Assembly: GCF_025141935.1 (NCBI RefSeq) | Contig: NZ_CP081120.1 | Location: 1,240,001-1,304,000, forward strand | Length of the DNA stretch: 64,000 nt | Source: Sulfitobacter sp. S190 | GTDB taxonomy: Bacteria > Pseudomonadota > Alphaproteobacteria > Rhodobacterales > Rhodobacteraceae | Direction: 5' to 3' | In this document: positions 1 to 7,559 of the stretch, in pieces | Numbering within the stretch: the stretch's first letter is position 1 | How the letters are laid out: every line of letters starts with the position of its first letter | Made by a program: the position numbers and the translations under genes | The notes under the pieces: generated by a model | Databases searched by the model: none | The model's input: only the letters and a program-made list of their open reading frames with translations | What the model was told of the DNA's origin: nothing

Positions 1-474
1 CAGGGGATAGCCGATGTCCTTGGCCTCGGCCTTGATCGCCTTCATGTCGTCGCCCAGCACCTCGGTTGCGGGGATGACGGGAACGCCGGCCGCGATGGCC
101 ACGCGGCGGGCCGATGCCTTGTCCCCCAGCGCGCGCATGGTTTCGGCCTTGGGTCCGATGAAGGTGATGCCGTTTTGCGCACAGGCGTCCACGAAATCGG
201 GGTTTTCCGACAGCAGGCCGTAGCCCGGGTGGATCGCGTCGGCGCCGCTTTCCTTGGCGACGCGGATCATTTCGTCAATCGACAGATAGGCCGCCACCGG
301 CCCCAGATCCTTGCCGATGCGGTAGGCTTCATCCGCCTTGAACCGGTGCAGGCCCAGTTTGTCCTCTTCCGCGAAGACGGCGACCGTCTTTTTGCCCATT
401 TCATTGGCAGCCCGCATGATGCGGATGGCGATTTCGCCGCGGTTTGCAATGAGGATTTTGGAGAAGTCGGTCAT
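1..474 (-). CDS. pyc: Pyruvate carboxylase, N-terminal part (runs off the left edge)
   Basis: The first 158 codons of a biotin-dependent carboxylase are present; the rest lies left of position 1. The product opens with the biotin-carboxylase signature KILIANRGEIAIR, and the following stretch (AVFAEEDKLGLHRFKADE, then GPVAAYLSIDE) is the form found in pyruvate carboxylase rather than in AccC or propionyl-CoA carboxylase alpha subunits. The known reaction is ATP- and bicarbonate-dependent carboxylation of pyruvate to oxaloacetate, an anaplerotic step in the cytoplasm. The ATG at 472-474 is the natural start. The gene is transcribed away from the lipoprotein gene at 730, so the roughly 255 nt between them should carry both promoters. 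The C-terminal transcarboxylase and biotinyl domains cannot be checked here. Confidence 0.88.
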   Translation of the reverse strand, partial: MTDFSKILIANRGEIAIRIMRAANEMGKKTVAVFAEEDKLGLHRFKADEAYRIGKDLGPVAAYLSIDEMIRVAKESGADAIHPGYGLLSENPDFVDACAQNGITFIGPKAETMRALGDKASARRVAIAAGVPVIPATEVLGDDMKAIKAEAKDIGYPL

Positions 475-729
475 GTCTGTCAGCCTTTACGCTAGGGGCG
501 ATGCAGGGGTTTTGGCGGATATGTCGGGACGGGGCAATGCGTGTTTCTGGGTAGTATAGCGCCTGTTTGCGCTATCAACTGCTTTAATTCGGGCGGGTGT
601 GCAAGCGCCAGAGCGCCCGCAGGCCGCCCGATCGTGTGCGGGTGCGTAATTTTTGGGCAGGGTGTGAACGCGAGGTTGAGCCGGGCCGCCCATCCGCTAA
701 GCTGGCGGCAGACGCGAAGAGGAGCAGCT

Positions 730-1290
730 ATGCGGCGGATGATGAAACGGGGTGCGGCCCTGATGGCGGGGATGATGCTGGCGGGGTGCGTGCAGACGGT
801 GCCGGGCGGTTTCGATACGCTGCCCAAGGGATCGCCGGTTGCGATCAGGACGCTGATTGCCGAAAACCCCGGCAAGCTGGCCTGTATCGAGTACCAGAGC
901 GGAACCAATAGTTGCGCGTCGCTGGTGAGCACGTCGATCCGGGGCGACGTGATGACCACCCGCGAAACCGGGGCGGTGCGCAGTCTGAGCGGTGCGTCGG
1001 TCGAGCGGGTCAATCTGGTCAGCCGGTTGCAGCTGCGCGACGGTGCGGCCTGTGCGCGGGCCGAGGATATCCGTCTGGCCGATCCGCAAACCGAAGGGGC
1101 GGGGTTGTTCCTGCTCGAGGCGACGCGGCTGTTGCTGGGTCAATTCGGGGGCGGTGTGTGTACGCGGTATTTCGAGGGCGGCGACGATTACATCGTCAGC
1201 TCTGTCGGGTTTGACGGGCGGCCCTTTCCGCCCGGCGATGTGGCGTTCCGCTTTGTCGCGCCGGGCAGCGTGAGCCTGCGCCCCCAGTGA
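730..1290 (+). CDS. Small putative lipoprotein of unknown function
   Basis: A 186-residue protein with an N-terminal signal sequence and a clear lipobox, LAGC, with the acylated cysteine at residue 20. This predicts lipid attachment and export across the inner membrane. I recognise no domain in the mature part; it has a few cysteines and ends in a beta-rich-looking stretch. The ATG at 730 follows an AAGAGGAG ribosome-binding site; longer in-frame extensions upstream lack the signal peptide at the right place. The stop codon abuts, without a gap, the stop of the convergent dehydrogenase gene. The export prediction is secure, the function is unknown. Confidence 0.75.
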   Translation: MRRMMKRGAALMAGMMLAGCVQTVPGGFDTLPKGSPVAIRTLIAENPGKLACIEYQSGTNSCASLVSTSIRGDVMTTRETGAVRSLSGASVERVNLVSRLQLRDGAACARAEDIRLADPQTEGAGLFLLEATRLLLGQFGGGVCTRYFEGGDDYIVSSVGFDGRPFPPGDVAFRFVAPGSVSLRPQ

Positions 1291-2430
1291 TCAGCCCAGC
1301 GTAAGCGGCGCAGGCAGGTCACGCAATGTGCGCGCGCCCAGCTGGCCCATGTTGGACACCAGATCCTTGCGCAGGATGTCGATGAGGTGGTCGATGCCCG
1401 CGGGGCCAAGTGCCGCGAGCGCGAAGTGGAACGCGCGCCCCAGCATCACGAAATCGGCCCCGAGTGCCAGTGCGCGCAGGATGTCGAGCCCGCCCTCGAT
1501 CCCGCTGTCGAAGATCAGGGGCAGGTCGGTGGCGGCGCGGATGGGGGCCAGCGTGTCAATCGCCGCGGGCGCCCCGTCGAACTGGCGGCCTGCGTGGTTC
1601 GACACCCAGATGCCATCGACGCCTGCCTTGTCCAGCCGCGCGGCGTCCTGCGCGCGCAGCACGCCCTTGACCAGCAGCTTGCCCTGCCAGTTGTCGCGCA
1701 GCCAGTCGACATAGGCCCAGTCGGGCGAGGTGCGCAGCAGGTAGCCCACGTGGGCGGTGGGGTCCTTGCCGTCGCTGGCCGCGTTCACGTATTTGTCCAG
1801 CCCGCGCATGTGCGGCATGCCGCGTCTGGCCATGCCGCTGGCCCAGGCGGGGCACATCGCCACCTGCGCCAGAAGCCGCGGTGTCAGGCGGGGCGGATTG
1901 GTCAGCCCCGAGCGGACCTGCCGTTCGCGGCGGCTGGCCACGGGGACATCCACCGTAAGCACCAGCGTATCGAAGCCGGCGGTTTCGGCGCGCGCCAGCA
2001 TGTCGCGCCGGATGTCGGGATCGCGGGGGGGATACATCTGGAACCACGCGTTGTCGCCCAGATGGGGGGCGATGTCTTCGGGGCTTTGGGTGGCGACGGT
2101 CGAGATGCAGTAGGGAATGCCGGTGCGGGCCGCGGCGCGGGCCAGGTGCCCCTCGGCGTCGGGCCACATCAGCCCCGACATGCCGATCGGCGCGATTCCG
2201 AACGGCAACGGCAGGTCGCGCCCCATGAGCGAGGTGCCCAGATCGGGCGTGAATTCGCCGTGCAGCACCGAGGGCATCATGCCGATCCGGTCCAGCCCGG
2301 CCCGGTTGCGCCGTTTCGTCGCCTCGTCGCCGGTGCCGCTGTCGAGGTATTCCCACACAAATTTCGGGATACGGCGTTTTGCCCGTTTGCGCAGGTCGGG
2401 CAGGGCGGGGTATGAGGCGTGCAGATCCAT
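1291..2430 (-). CDS. lldD: FMN-dependent alpha-hydroxy-acid dehydrogenase (L-lactate dehydrogenase type)
   Basis: A 379-residue member of the FMN-dependent alpha-hydroxyacid oxidase/dehydrogenase family. These enzymes oxidise L-lactate, glycolate or mandelate to the 2-oxo acid and in bacteria pass electrons to the respiratory chain. Near the C-terminus SNHAGRQFDG corresponds to the family active-site signature (usual form SNHGGRQLDG), keeping the catalytic His and the substrate-binding Arg. The following DSGIEGGLDILRALALGAD stretch is the phosphate-binding region for FMN. The ATG at 2428-2430 (MDLHASYPALPDLR) matches the usual N-terminus; an upstream extension to 2544 would add 38 unconserved residues. 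L-lactate is the likeliest substrate, but family members are hard to separate by sequence. It is divergent from pcrA, 115 nt away. Confidence 0.82.
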   Translation of the reverse strand: MDLHASYPALPDLRKRAKRRIPKFVWEYLDSGTGDEATKRRNRAGLDRIGMMPSVLHGEFTPDLGTSLMGRDLPLPFGIAPIGMSGLMWPDAEGHLARAAARTGIPYCISTVATQSPEDIAPHLGDNAWFQMYPPRDPDIRRDMLARAETAGFDTLVLTVDVPVASRRERQVRSGLTNPPRLTPRLLAQVAMCPAWASGMARRGMPHMRGLDKYVNAASDGKDPTAHVGYLLRTSPDWAYVDWLRDNWQGKLLVKGVLRAQDAARLDKAGVDGIWVSNHAGRQFDGAPAAIDTLAPIRAATDLPLIFDSGIEGGLDILRALALGADFVMLGRAFHFALAALGPAGIDHLIDILRKDLVSNMGQLGARTLRDLPAPLTLG

Positions 2431-2545
2431 GCGCGCATTTGCGCAAGCGATGCGCCGCTTGTCCAGTGGGCCAAAGCAGCGCAGCGGGTTGGAACGAAGG
2501 CAGAACGTGGCTTCCCCTTTGGGGCGTGTCGGGGTATGAAACACT

Positions 2546-5125
2546 ATGAGCAGCTTTGACGAAAACGACGCCTTCGAGGGCGCTTCGCTGTCGGCCCGCG
2601 CGATGGCGGCGCGCCCGCAGCCTTATCTGGACGGTCTCAACCCCGCGCAGCGCGAGGCGGTCGAGAGGTTGGATGGTCCTGTGCTGATGCTGGCCGGGGC
2701 GGGCACGGGCAAGACGCGCGCCCTGACGGCGCGGATCGTGCATCTGCTCAATACCGGTCGGGCCCAGCCCAACGAGATTCTGGCCGTGACGTTTACCAAC
2801 AAGGCCGCGCGCGAGATGAAGAACCGTGTGGGCGCGATGCTGGGCCAGTCGGCGGACGGGATGCGCTGGCTGGGCACGTTCCACGCGATCTGTGTCAAAC
2901 TGTTGCGGCGGCACGCGGAACTGGCGGGATTGAAATCGAATTTCACCATTCTGGACACCGACGATCAGCTGCGGCTGCTCAAGCAGTTGATTTCGGCGGA
3001 AGGCATCGACGACAAACGCTGGCCTGCGCGGATGCTGTCGGGGATCATCGACGACTGGAAGAACCGCGCGATCACGCCCGACAAGGTGCCAAGCGCGGAT
3101 GCGGGGGCCTATAATCACAAGGGCGTCGAGATTTACGCCGCCTATCAGGCGCGGCTCAAGGCGCTCAACGCCTGCGATTTCGGTGATCTGCTGCTGCATA
3201 TGGTCACGATTTTCCAGACCCACGACGATGTGCTGGCGCAGTACCAGCGCTGGTTCAAACACATCCTTGTGGATGAATACCAGGATACCAACGTGGCGCA
3301 GTACCTGTGGCTGCGGCTGCTGGCCAGCGGGCATAAGAACATCTGCTGCGTGGGGGACGACGACCAGTCGATCTATGGCTGGCGCGGGGCGGAAGTGGGC
3401 AATATCCTGCGGTTTGAAAAGGATTTTCCCGGTGCCCACGTGGTCCGGCTGGAGCAGAACTACCGCTCCACCCCGCATATTCTGGCCGCGGCATCCGGTG
3501 TGATCGCGGGCAATGCGGGCCGCTTGGGCAAGACGTTGTGGACCGAGGCGCAGGAGGGCGAGAAGGTCCGGCTGATCGGTCACTGGGATGGCGAGGAAGA
3601 GGCGCGCTGGATTGGCGAGGAGATCGAGGACGCTCATTCTGGGCGAGGAAAATACAGGTTCCGCGACAACGTACGCTCAAGCGATTCACAGCAAGAGTCT
3701 GAACGTAGAGCGAAAGGTGGTACAGTTTCTAAGCACCCACAGGGCGACATCCATGAGGTGAATCTAAAGCGTAGCCAAACATTGAGCGAAGCCGGACGAG
3801 ATAATATACCTGTTCCATTTGGCTTTGGATTAGACGAAATTGCCATTCTTGTGCGCGCCAGCCACCAGATGCGCGCGTTCGAGGACCGGTTCCTGACCAT
3901 CGGGTTGCCCTACCGCGTGATCGGCGGCCCGCGGTTTTACGAGCGGATGGAGATCCGCGACGCGATGGCGTATTTCCGGGTGGTGACCTCGCCCGACGAT
4001 GATCTGGCGTTCGAGCGCATTGTGAACACGCCAAAACGCGGGTTGGGTGACAAGGCGCAGCAGAAGATACAGATGACGGCGCGCGCGCATGGCACGAACC
4101 TTGTGGAGGGCGCGCGGATCCTGCTGGCCGACAACGGGCTGACCGGCAAGGGCGCGGCGCAGCTGCGGTTGTTGATCGACGGGATCGAGCGGTGGTCGGG
4201 GATGCTGCGGGGGCCGCGCATCGAAGTGCAGGACGATTCGGTGATCGACACCGGGCCGACGCCTGCCGAGCGGGTCGCGTACGGCCCCCCCGAAGTCAGC
4301 CACGTGGAGCTTGCCGAGATCATCCTCGATGAGAGCGGCTATACGGGGATGTGGCAGAACGACAAGACGCCGGAGGCGCCCGGACGGCTGGAGAACCTCA
4401 AGGAGCTGGTCAAGGCGCTCGACCAGTTCGAGAACCTTCAGGGATTTCTCGAGCATGTCAGCCTGATCATGGACAACGAGCAGGAAGATGCCGCCGAGAA
4501 AGTGTCGATCATGACGTTGCACGCGGCCAAGGGGCTGGAATTTCCGGCGGTGTTTCTGCCCGGTTGGGAGGACGGACTTTTCCCGTCGCAGCGGTCGATG
4601 GATGAAAGCGGTCTCAAGGGGCTGGAGGAGGAACGACGGCTGGCCTATGTGGGGATCACGCGGGCCGAGGAAATCTGTACCATTTCCTTTGTCGGCAACC
4701 GCCAGATATTCGGGCAATGGCAGTCGGCGATGCCGTCGCGGTTCATTGACGAGCTGCCCGAGGCGCATGTCGACGTGCTGACGCCGCCGGGGCTTTACGG
4801 TGGGGGATACGGTGCCGCGATGCCCAAAAGCACGCTGCACGAGCAGGCCGCGGAGGCGAATGTCTATAACTCGCCGGGTTGGCGGCGGTTGCAGGCGCGG
4901 TCGGGCCAGCGGGGCATGACCCAACCGGCAGAATCGCGCAACATGACCATCGATGCGTCAGCGGTGAGCAGCTTCACCGTCGGCGAGCGGGTGTTCCACC
5001 AGAAGTTCGGCTATGGGTCGATCATCGGGGTGGAGGGCGACAAGCTGGAGGTCGCGTTCGAAAAGGCGGGGACCAAGAAGGTCGTCGGCCGCTTTTTGAC
5101 CGGTGCGGACGACGTTCCGTTCTAA
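2546..5125 (+). CDS. pcrA: ATP-dependent DNA helicase, UvrD/PcrA type, with internal insert
   Basis: An 859-residue superfamily 1A helicase that unwinds DNA 3' to 5' in repair and replication-restart. The Walker A motif GAGTGKT is at residues 51-57, DEYQDTN (motif II) near 242-248, DDDQSIYGWRGA (motif III) and an arginine-rich motif IV follow, and the C-terminal part has the conserved LHAAKGLEF and ITRAEE blocks. The last 60 residues have the Tudor-like tail with VFHQKFGYG that is typical of PcrA/UvrD and contacts RNA polymerase. Family members are usually shorter, near 720-800 residues. The excess is explained by a foreign-looking in-frame segment at residues 362-428 (see separate feature). 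Reading frame is intact throughout. No strong ribosome-binding site precedes the ATG at 2546. Confidence 0.9.
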   Translation: MSSFDENDAFEGASLSARAMAARPQPYLDGLNPAQREAVERLDGPVLMLAGAGTGKTRALTARIVHLLNTGRAQPNEILAVTFTNKAAREMKNRVGAMLGQSADGMRWLGTFHAICVKLLRRHAELAGLKSNFTILDTDDQLRLLKQLISAEGIDDKRWPARMLSGIIDDWKNRAITPDKVPSADAGAYNHKGVEIYAAYQARLKALNACDFGDLLLHMVTIFQTHDDVLAQYQRWFKHILVDEYQDTNVAQYLWLRLLASGHKNICCVGDDDQSIYGWRGAEVGNILRFEKDFPGAHVVRLEQNYRSTPHILAAASGVIAGNAGRLGKTLWTEAQEGEKVRLIGHWDGEEEARWIGEEIEDAHSGRGKYRFRDNVRSSDSQQESERRAKGGTVSKHPQGDIHEVNLKRSQTLSEAGRDNIPVPFGFGLDEIAILVRASHQMRAFEDRFLTIGLPYRVIGGPRFYERMEIRDAMAYFRVVTSPDDDLAFERIVNTPKRGLGDKAQQKIQMTARAHGTNLVEGARILLADNGLTGKGAAQLRLLIDGIERWSGMLRGPRIEVQDDSVIDTGPTPAERVAYGPPEVSHVELAEIILDESGYTGMWQNDKTPEAPGRLENLKELVKALDQFENLQGFLEHVSLIMDNEQEDAAEKVSIMTLHAAKGLEFPAVFLPGWEDGLFPSQRSMDESGLKGLEEERRLAYVGITRAEEICTISFVGNRQIFGQWQSAMPSRFIDELPEAHVDVLTPPGLYGGGYGAAMPKSTLHEQAAEANVYNSPGWRRLQARSGQRGMTQPAESRNMTIDASAVSSFTVGERVFHQKFGYGSIIGVEGDKLEVAFEKAGTKKVVGRFLTGADDVPF
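3629..3829 (+). other. Low-GC in-frame insertion within pcrA
   Basis: About 67 codons (residues 362-428 of the helicase) sit between the conserved blocks EARWIGEEIE and LDEIAILVRAS, where other UvrD/PcrA proteins normally have a linker of roughly 10-20 residues. My base count gives about 48% GC over 3661-3840, falling to about 42% in the last third, against well over 60% in the flanking gene. The segment uses codons rare elsewhere here (TTA, ATA, AGA). The encoded peptide is hydrophilic with no motif I recognise. A 7-bp inverted pair, CGCTCAA and TTGAGCG, lies inside it, but there are no convincing terminal repeats or target duplications. That it was acquired is inference from composition and length. 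Confidence 0.6.
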
Positions 5126-5140
5126 ATCTGTGTGGCCCGA

Positions 5141-5779
5141 TCAGGGAGTCCGGCGTTCGTCGATGATCGTGCAGCGGTCAAAGCCGCGGGCGAGCGCGTA
5201 GGCGCGTCCTTCGATGCCGAGACCGGCAAGATCCTGCGCCACGGCGGCCTTGCAATAGGCGATGGCCGCCTCGCGTGCCTCCTCTGCGGAGAACCAGCCG
5301 TGTGAATAGCCCTGATGCGCGGAGTTCGACACGGCAAAGGCGCCGAAAGAGCCCGATTCCTGCTTCGGTAGGTATTCGTTCTGCCAATCCCGCAGCGCCC
5401 ATAGGCCGAGACCCGGTTCGGTCGGCCCGTTGGGATCATAGCCCGCCGGCACGCTGACCGTGGACAGGTAGCACGGGCTGCCGCGCGAGATCATCTCGCA
5501 GCCTTTGCGGGCGGCTTGTTTGACCAGCGTCAGATCGTGCCAGTTGACGAAATGTTGGTACGCGTTGCCGTCCTCAGACACGAAAAGCGCGCCGAAATAG
5601 GCGTCCATCTCGCGAAATTTGCGCAGGCCCTTTTCCTGGAATTCCGACAGGGTGACGTCGGGGTTGCGGGCAAAGACCACGTCAAAGCCGTAGGTCGTGA
5701 CATCCTTGGGGGTATCGGCGCCCAGGGCGGTGGCAAGGCACAGGGCGAGCGCGGACACAGAGGAGAATTTAAGTCGCAT
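5141..5779 (-). CDS. Secreted protein of unknown function
   Basis: A 212-residue protein with a Sec signal peptide (MRLKFSSVSALALCLATALG, cleavage probably after ALG). The mature part has several cysteines (GCEM, SPCYL, IAYCKA, FDRCTII), compatible with disulphides in the periplasm. I recognise no domain. The ATG at 5777-5779 places the signal peptide at the N-terminus; an upstream in-frame ATG at 5848 would bury it behind 23 residues, so I reject that start. It is convergent with pcrA, 15 nt away, and divergent from the DUF2975 gene. The short AT-rich stretch upstream (5800-5890) is a good place for both promoters. Confidence 0.7.
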   Translation of the reverse strand: MRLKFSSVSALALCLATALGADTPKDVTTYGFDVVFARNPDVTLSEFQEKGLRKFREMDAYFGALFVSEDGNAYQHFVNWHDLTLVKQAARKGCEMISRGSPCYLSTVSVPAGYDPNGPTEPGLGLWALRDWQNEYLPKQESGSFGAFAVSNSAHQGYSHGWFSAEEAREAAIAYCKAAVAQDLAGLGIEGRAYALARGFDRCTIIDERRTP

Positions 5780-5891
5780 CGAGCAGTCTCCGTTCAGAAT
5801 GAGAGGCGGCTTGTATGTCGTGCGTGCCGCTATATGATAGGGTTGCACGATGAAAAATTAATGTAAAACGATAATTTTTGGAGCGGCGGAA

Positions 5892-6422
5892 ATGCGCAGG
5901 ATCCGGTTCCTTTCCCATTTGGCGATGCTGTTGGTGCTGCCGATGCTGGTGATTTACCCCTACCACGAGCTTGCGTGGCTGTATGATCTGGTCTGGCGCG
6001 ATCCGCAGGCGTGGACCCGCAACGATATCTGGGTCGACCCGCAGGCGGACATCGCCTTTGGCACACGGGTGGTGTTTACCGCGGTGTGGAGCCTGCCTGT
6101 GATGCTGGGCATTGCGGCCTACCTGACGGCGCTGGGCATTTTGTGGCTGCTGCGCGCGGGCGTTGTGTTCGATCCGAAAATCGCGCACCGGATCGTGTGG
6201 ATGGGCGCGTTCACGGTGGCATCGTCGCTATGCGCGCTGCTGGCCGGTGCGCTGAGCCCGATGATCCGGTCGTGGCACAACGCCGAGGGGCCGTTGGGCC
6301 TGCGCTTCTGGTATGACGGGGGCAACATCGGGCTGGCCTTCAGCGGCATCTGTTTCGTGTTTTTCGGGGTGGTCATGCGCGAAGCGATCCGCATCGCCCG
6401 CGAGAACGAGGCGTTCGTGTGA
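5892..6422 (+). CDS. DUF2975-type integral membrane protein
   Basis: A 176-residue protein with four hydrophobic segments (about residues 8-33, 56-87, 98-118 and 142-160). Topology, length and the downstream partner fit the DUF2975 family, whose members are commonly encoded next to a small XRE/YozG-type regulator, as here. The function of these pairs is not established; in other bacteria they are thought to link a membrane signal to the small repressor. Its stop codon overlaps the next start by one base (TGATG), so the two genes are translationally coupled. Confidence 0.7.
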   Translation: MRRIRFLSHLAMLLVLPMLVIYPYHELAWLYDLVWRDPQAWTRNDIWVDPQADIAFGTRVVFTAVWSLPVMLGIAAYLTALGILWLLRAGVVFDPKIAHRIVWMGAFTVASSLCALLAGALSPMIRSWHNAEGPLGLRFWYDGGNIGLAFSGICFVFFGVVMREAIRIARENEAFV

Positions 6423-6631
6423 TGCAGATCGTGGTGCGATTGGACGTGATGCTGGCGCGGCGCAAGATGAAGTCGAAGGATCTTGCTGCGGCGGTGGGGA
6501 TCACGGTGCAGAACATGAGCCTGCTGAAATCCGGCAAGGTCAAAGGCGTGCGGTTCGAGACACTGGCGAAGATTTGCGATGTGCTGGAGTGCCAGCCCGG
6601 CGATATTCTGGAAGCGGTGCCGGCGCCCTAG
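6422..6631 (+). CDS. Small XRE/YozG-type HTH transcriptional regulator
   Basis: A 69-residue protein that is essentially one helix-turn-helix domain: RKMKSKDLAAAVGITVQNMSL covers the HTH, followed by LLKSGKVKGVRFETLAKICD and CQPGDILE, the typical end of Cro/C1-type YozG regulators. It should bind DNA in the cytoplasm, most likely autoregulating the DUF2975-HTH pair. The ATG at 6422 overlaps the DUF2975 stop; a GTG three bases upstream is a possible alternative start. A strong hairpin terminator follows 24 nt after the stop. Confidence 0.85.
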   Translation: MQIVVRLDVMLARRKMKSKDLAAAVGITVQNMSLLKSGKVKGVRFETLAKICDVLECQPGDILEAVPAP

Positions 6632-6655
6632 CGGCGCGAGGGTTTGCACGTAGAA

Positions 6656-6694
6656 ACGGCGACACCTTGGGAGGAAGGTGTCGCCGTCCTTTTT
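6656..6694. terminator. Rho-independent terminator, probably bidirectional
   Basis: A perfect 13-bp stem (ACGGCGACACCTT at 6656-6668 and its complement at 6675-6687) with a GGGAGG loop is followed on the plus strand by CCTTTTT. It ends the DUF2975-XRE operon. On the minus strand the loop reads CCTCCC and the stem is followed by TTT, so the same hairpin probably also closes the transcript coming from the DUF1127 gene. Confidence 0.85.
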
Positions 6695-6834
6695 GCGATG
6701 CAGAGCGGTCCTAAAGGGAGGGTTGGACCGACCCGCATCTTTTGCGCCATGGGGTCATCGGGGAGGCGAGACTCTGCCGTGGCGCTCTATGCCGCCAGCC
6801 GATGGGAGGATCGGCTGACGGTATTCCGGTAGAT
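6656..6834 (-). ncRNA. Array of CCTCCC-loop hairpins downstream of the DUF1127 gene (CcsR/cuckoo-like sRNAs)
   Basis: Read on the minus strand immediately after the DUF1127 stop, four hairpins each expose CCTCCC in the loop. They are 6796-6817 (8-bp stem), 6754-6772 (six pairs with one bulge), 6706-6730 (6-bp stem, 13-nt loop) and 6656-6687 (13-bp stem). In Rhodobacter sphaeroides the DUF1127 gene ccaF1 is followed by the CcsR1-4 sRNAs, named for a conserved CCUCCUCCC motif presented in hairpin loops; related RNAs are called the cuckoo family. The gene order and motif match. The four hairpins could make two two-hairpin sRNAs processed from one mRNA. The loop sequence is complementary to Shine-Dalgarno sequences. 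RNA ends are not known. Confidence 0.72.
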
Positions 6835-7053
6835 TCAGGACGCGATGCCTGCCGCTTCGCGCGAGACGCGGCGGATGTCGCTGCGCGACAGACCCAGGTC
6901 CGCCAGTTCGCGGTTGTTCAGCTCGGCCAGTTCGTTGAACGTCTGGCGGTACACGCGGTATTGACGGCGGCGGGTGTTCAGGCCGTCGAAGAATGCTGCG
7001 ATGCGGCTAAGAGCGGATGCGGGAGCGGTGTTTGTATCGCTGTAATATGTCAT
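6835..7053 (-). CDS. DUF1127 small protein (CcaF1-like)
   Basis: A 72-residue basic protein whose C-terminal half, NELAELNNRELADLGLSRSD, is the DUF1127 signature. In Rhodobacter sphaeroides the homologous protein CcaF1 is co-transcribed with the CcsR sRNAs and acts as an RNA-binding stress protein; the same arrangement is visible here. The ATG at 7051-7053 has an AAGAG-type ribosome-binding site. A promoter-like TTGAAG-N16-TAGATA lies about 45-70 nt upstream, a form compatible with sigma-70 or a heat-shock sigma factor. The family assignment is firm; the RNA-binding role is by homology and context. Confidence 0.85.
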   Translation of the reverse strand: MTYYSDTNTAPASALSRIAAFFDGLNTRRRQYRVYRQTFNELAELNNRELADLGLSRSDIRRVSREAAGIAS

Positions 7054-7094
7054 GTTCTATTCTCTTTCGGTTCATGTTCGTCTGTTGTGACCGT

Positions 7095-7122
7095 TATCTA
7101 AGCAAAAGCGGGCGTGCTTCAA
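7095..7122 (-). promoter_or_regulatory. Candidate promoter of the DUF1127-sRNA operon
   Basis: On the minus strand TTGAAG (7122-7117), a 16-bp spacer and TAGATA (7100-7095) form a plausible -35/-10 pair about 45 nt before the start codon. In Rhodobacter sphaeroides the equivalent operon is controlled by the alternative sigma factors RpoHI/RpoHII; the -35 half fits that class, but the assignment is inference. Confidence 0.4.
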
Positions 7123-7249
7123 TCGCCATATGTTCAACCCCGATATGCAAAAACTGCATGGGAGAAGTTGCCCCTAAGTCACTGAAAAACATGCAGACGC
7201 ACGGGCAGACGGGGCGTTCGAGGGCGGTGCATGCAAAGTGACGTGGGGG

Positions 7250-7375
7250 CAAAAAAATGGCGGCGACATCAGGGAGGAGGAAGATGTCGCCGCCGAAAGA
7301 AGAGGTTGGCCCGGGAGGAGGTGGGCGCCTCTTGGAAATTATGAAAACTATCGGGAGGATTGTTTTCGTACCTCA
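7250..7375 (-). ncRNA. Stand-alone CcsR/cuckoo-like sRNA with three CCTCCC-loop hairpins
   Basis: The 506-nt gap between the DUF1127 start (7053) and mrp (7560) has no protein gene but holds a compact minus-strand RNA element. Hairpin 1 is GAAAAC/GTTTTC (7343-7367) with CCTCCC in the loop. Hairpin 2 (7302-7331) has two paired blocks, GAGG/CCTC and GCCC/GGGC, around ACCTCCTCCC. Hairpin 3 has a perfect 12-bp stem (7259-7270 with 7283-7294) with CCTCCTCCC in the loop and is followed by seven Ts on the minus strand (7257-7251), so it is a textbook terminator. The full CCUCCUCCC motif occurs twice. No gene on that strand leads into it, so an own promoter is needed; a weak TTGTGC-N17-CTACCA candidate lies just upstream. 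Confidence 0.72.
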
Positions 7376-7559
7376 TTGGTAGCTTGAAATGCTGCGACTG
7401 CACAACTCAAAAAATTTGCAATGCTGCCATGCAGCACAATCATGACGTGCGTGTTCGAAAAACGGGCAGGATGCCGAATTCCTGTGCAACTGTGCCGCAA
7501 TCCCCTTGTGCTGGCCGTACGATATGCCATGTCAAACCCAACCAGAGGAGATGTGTCGC

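Noticed and set aside
1556..3637. Long minus-strand open frame antisense to the dehydrogenase and pcrA
   Set aside because: It is a GC-bias shadow: Arg/His/Gln-rich, no recognisable motif, and it overlaps two solid genes.
3629..3829. Insertion sequence or group II intron in pcrA
   Set aside because: Too short, in frame, without terminal repeats, target duplication or intron motifs.
7506..7559. Earlier start for mrp
   Set aside because: The 18 extra residues include the ribosome-binding site itself; ATG 7560 has ideal spacing from AGAGGAG.
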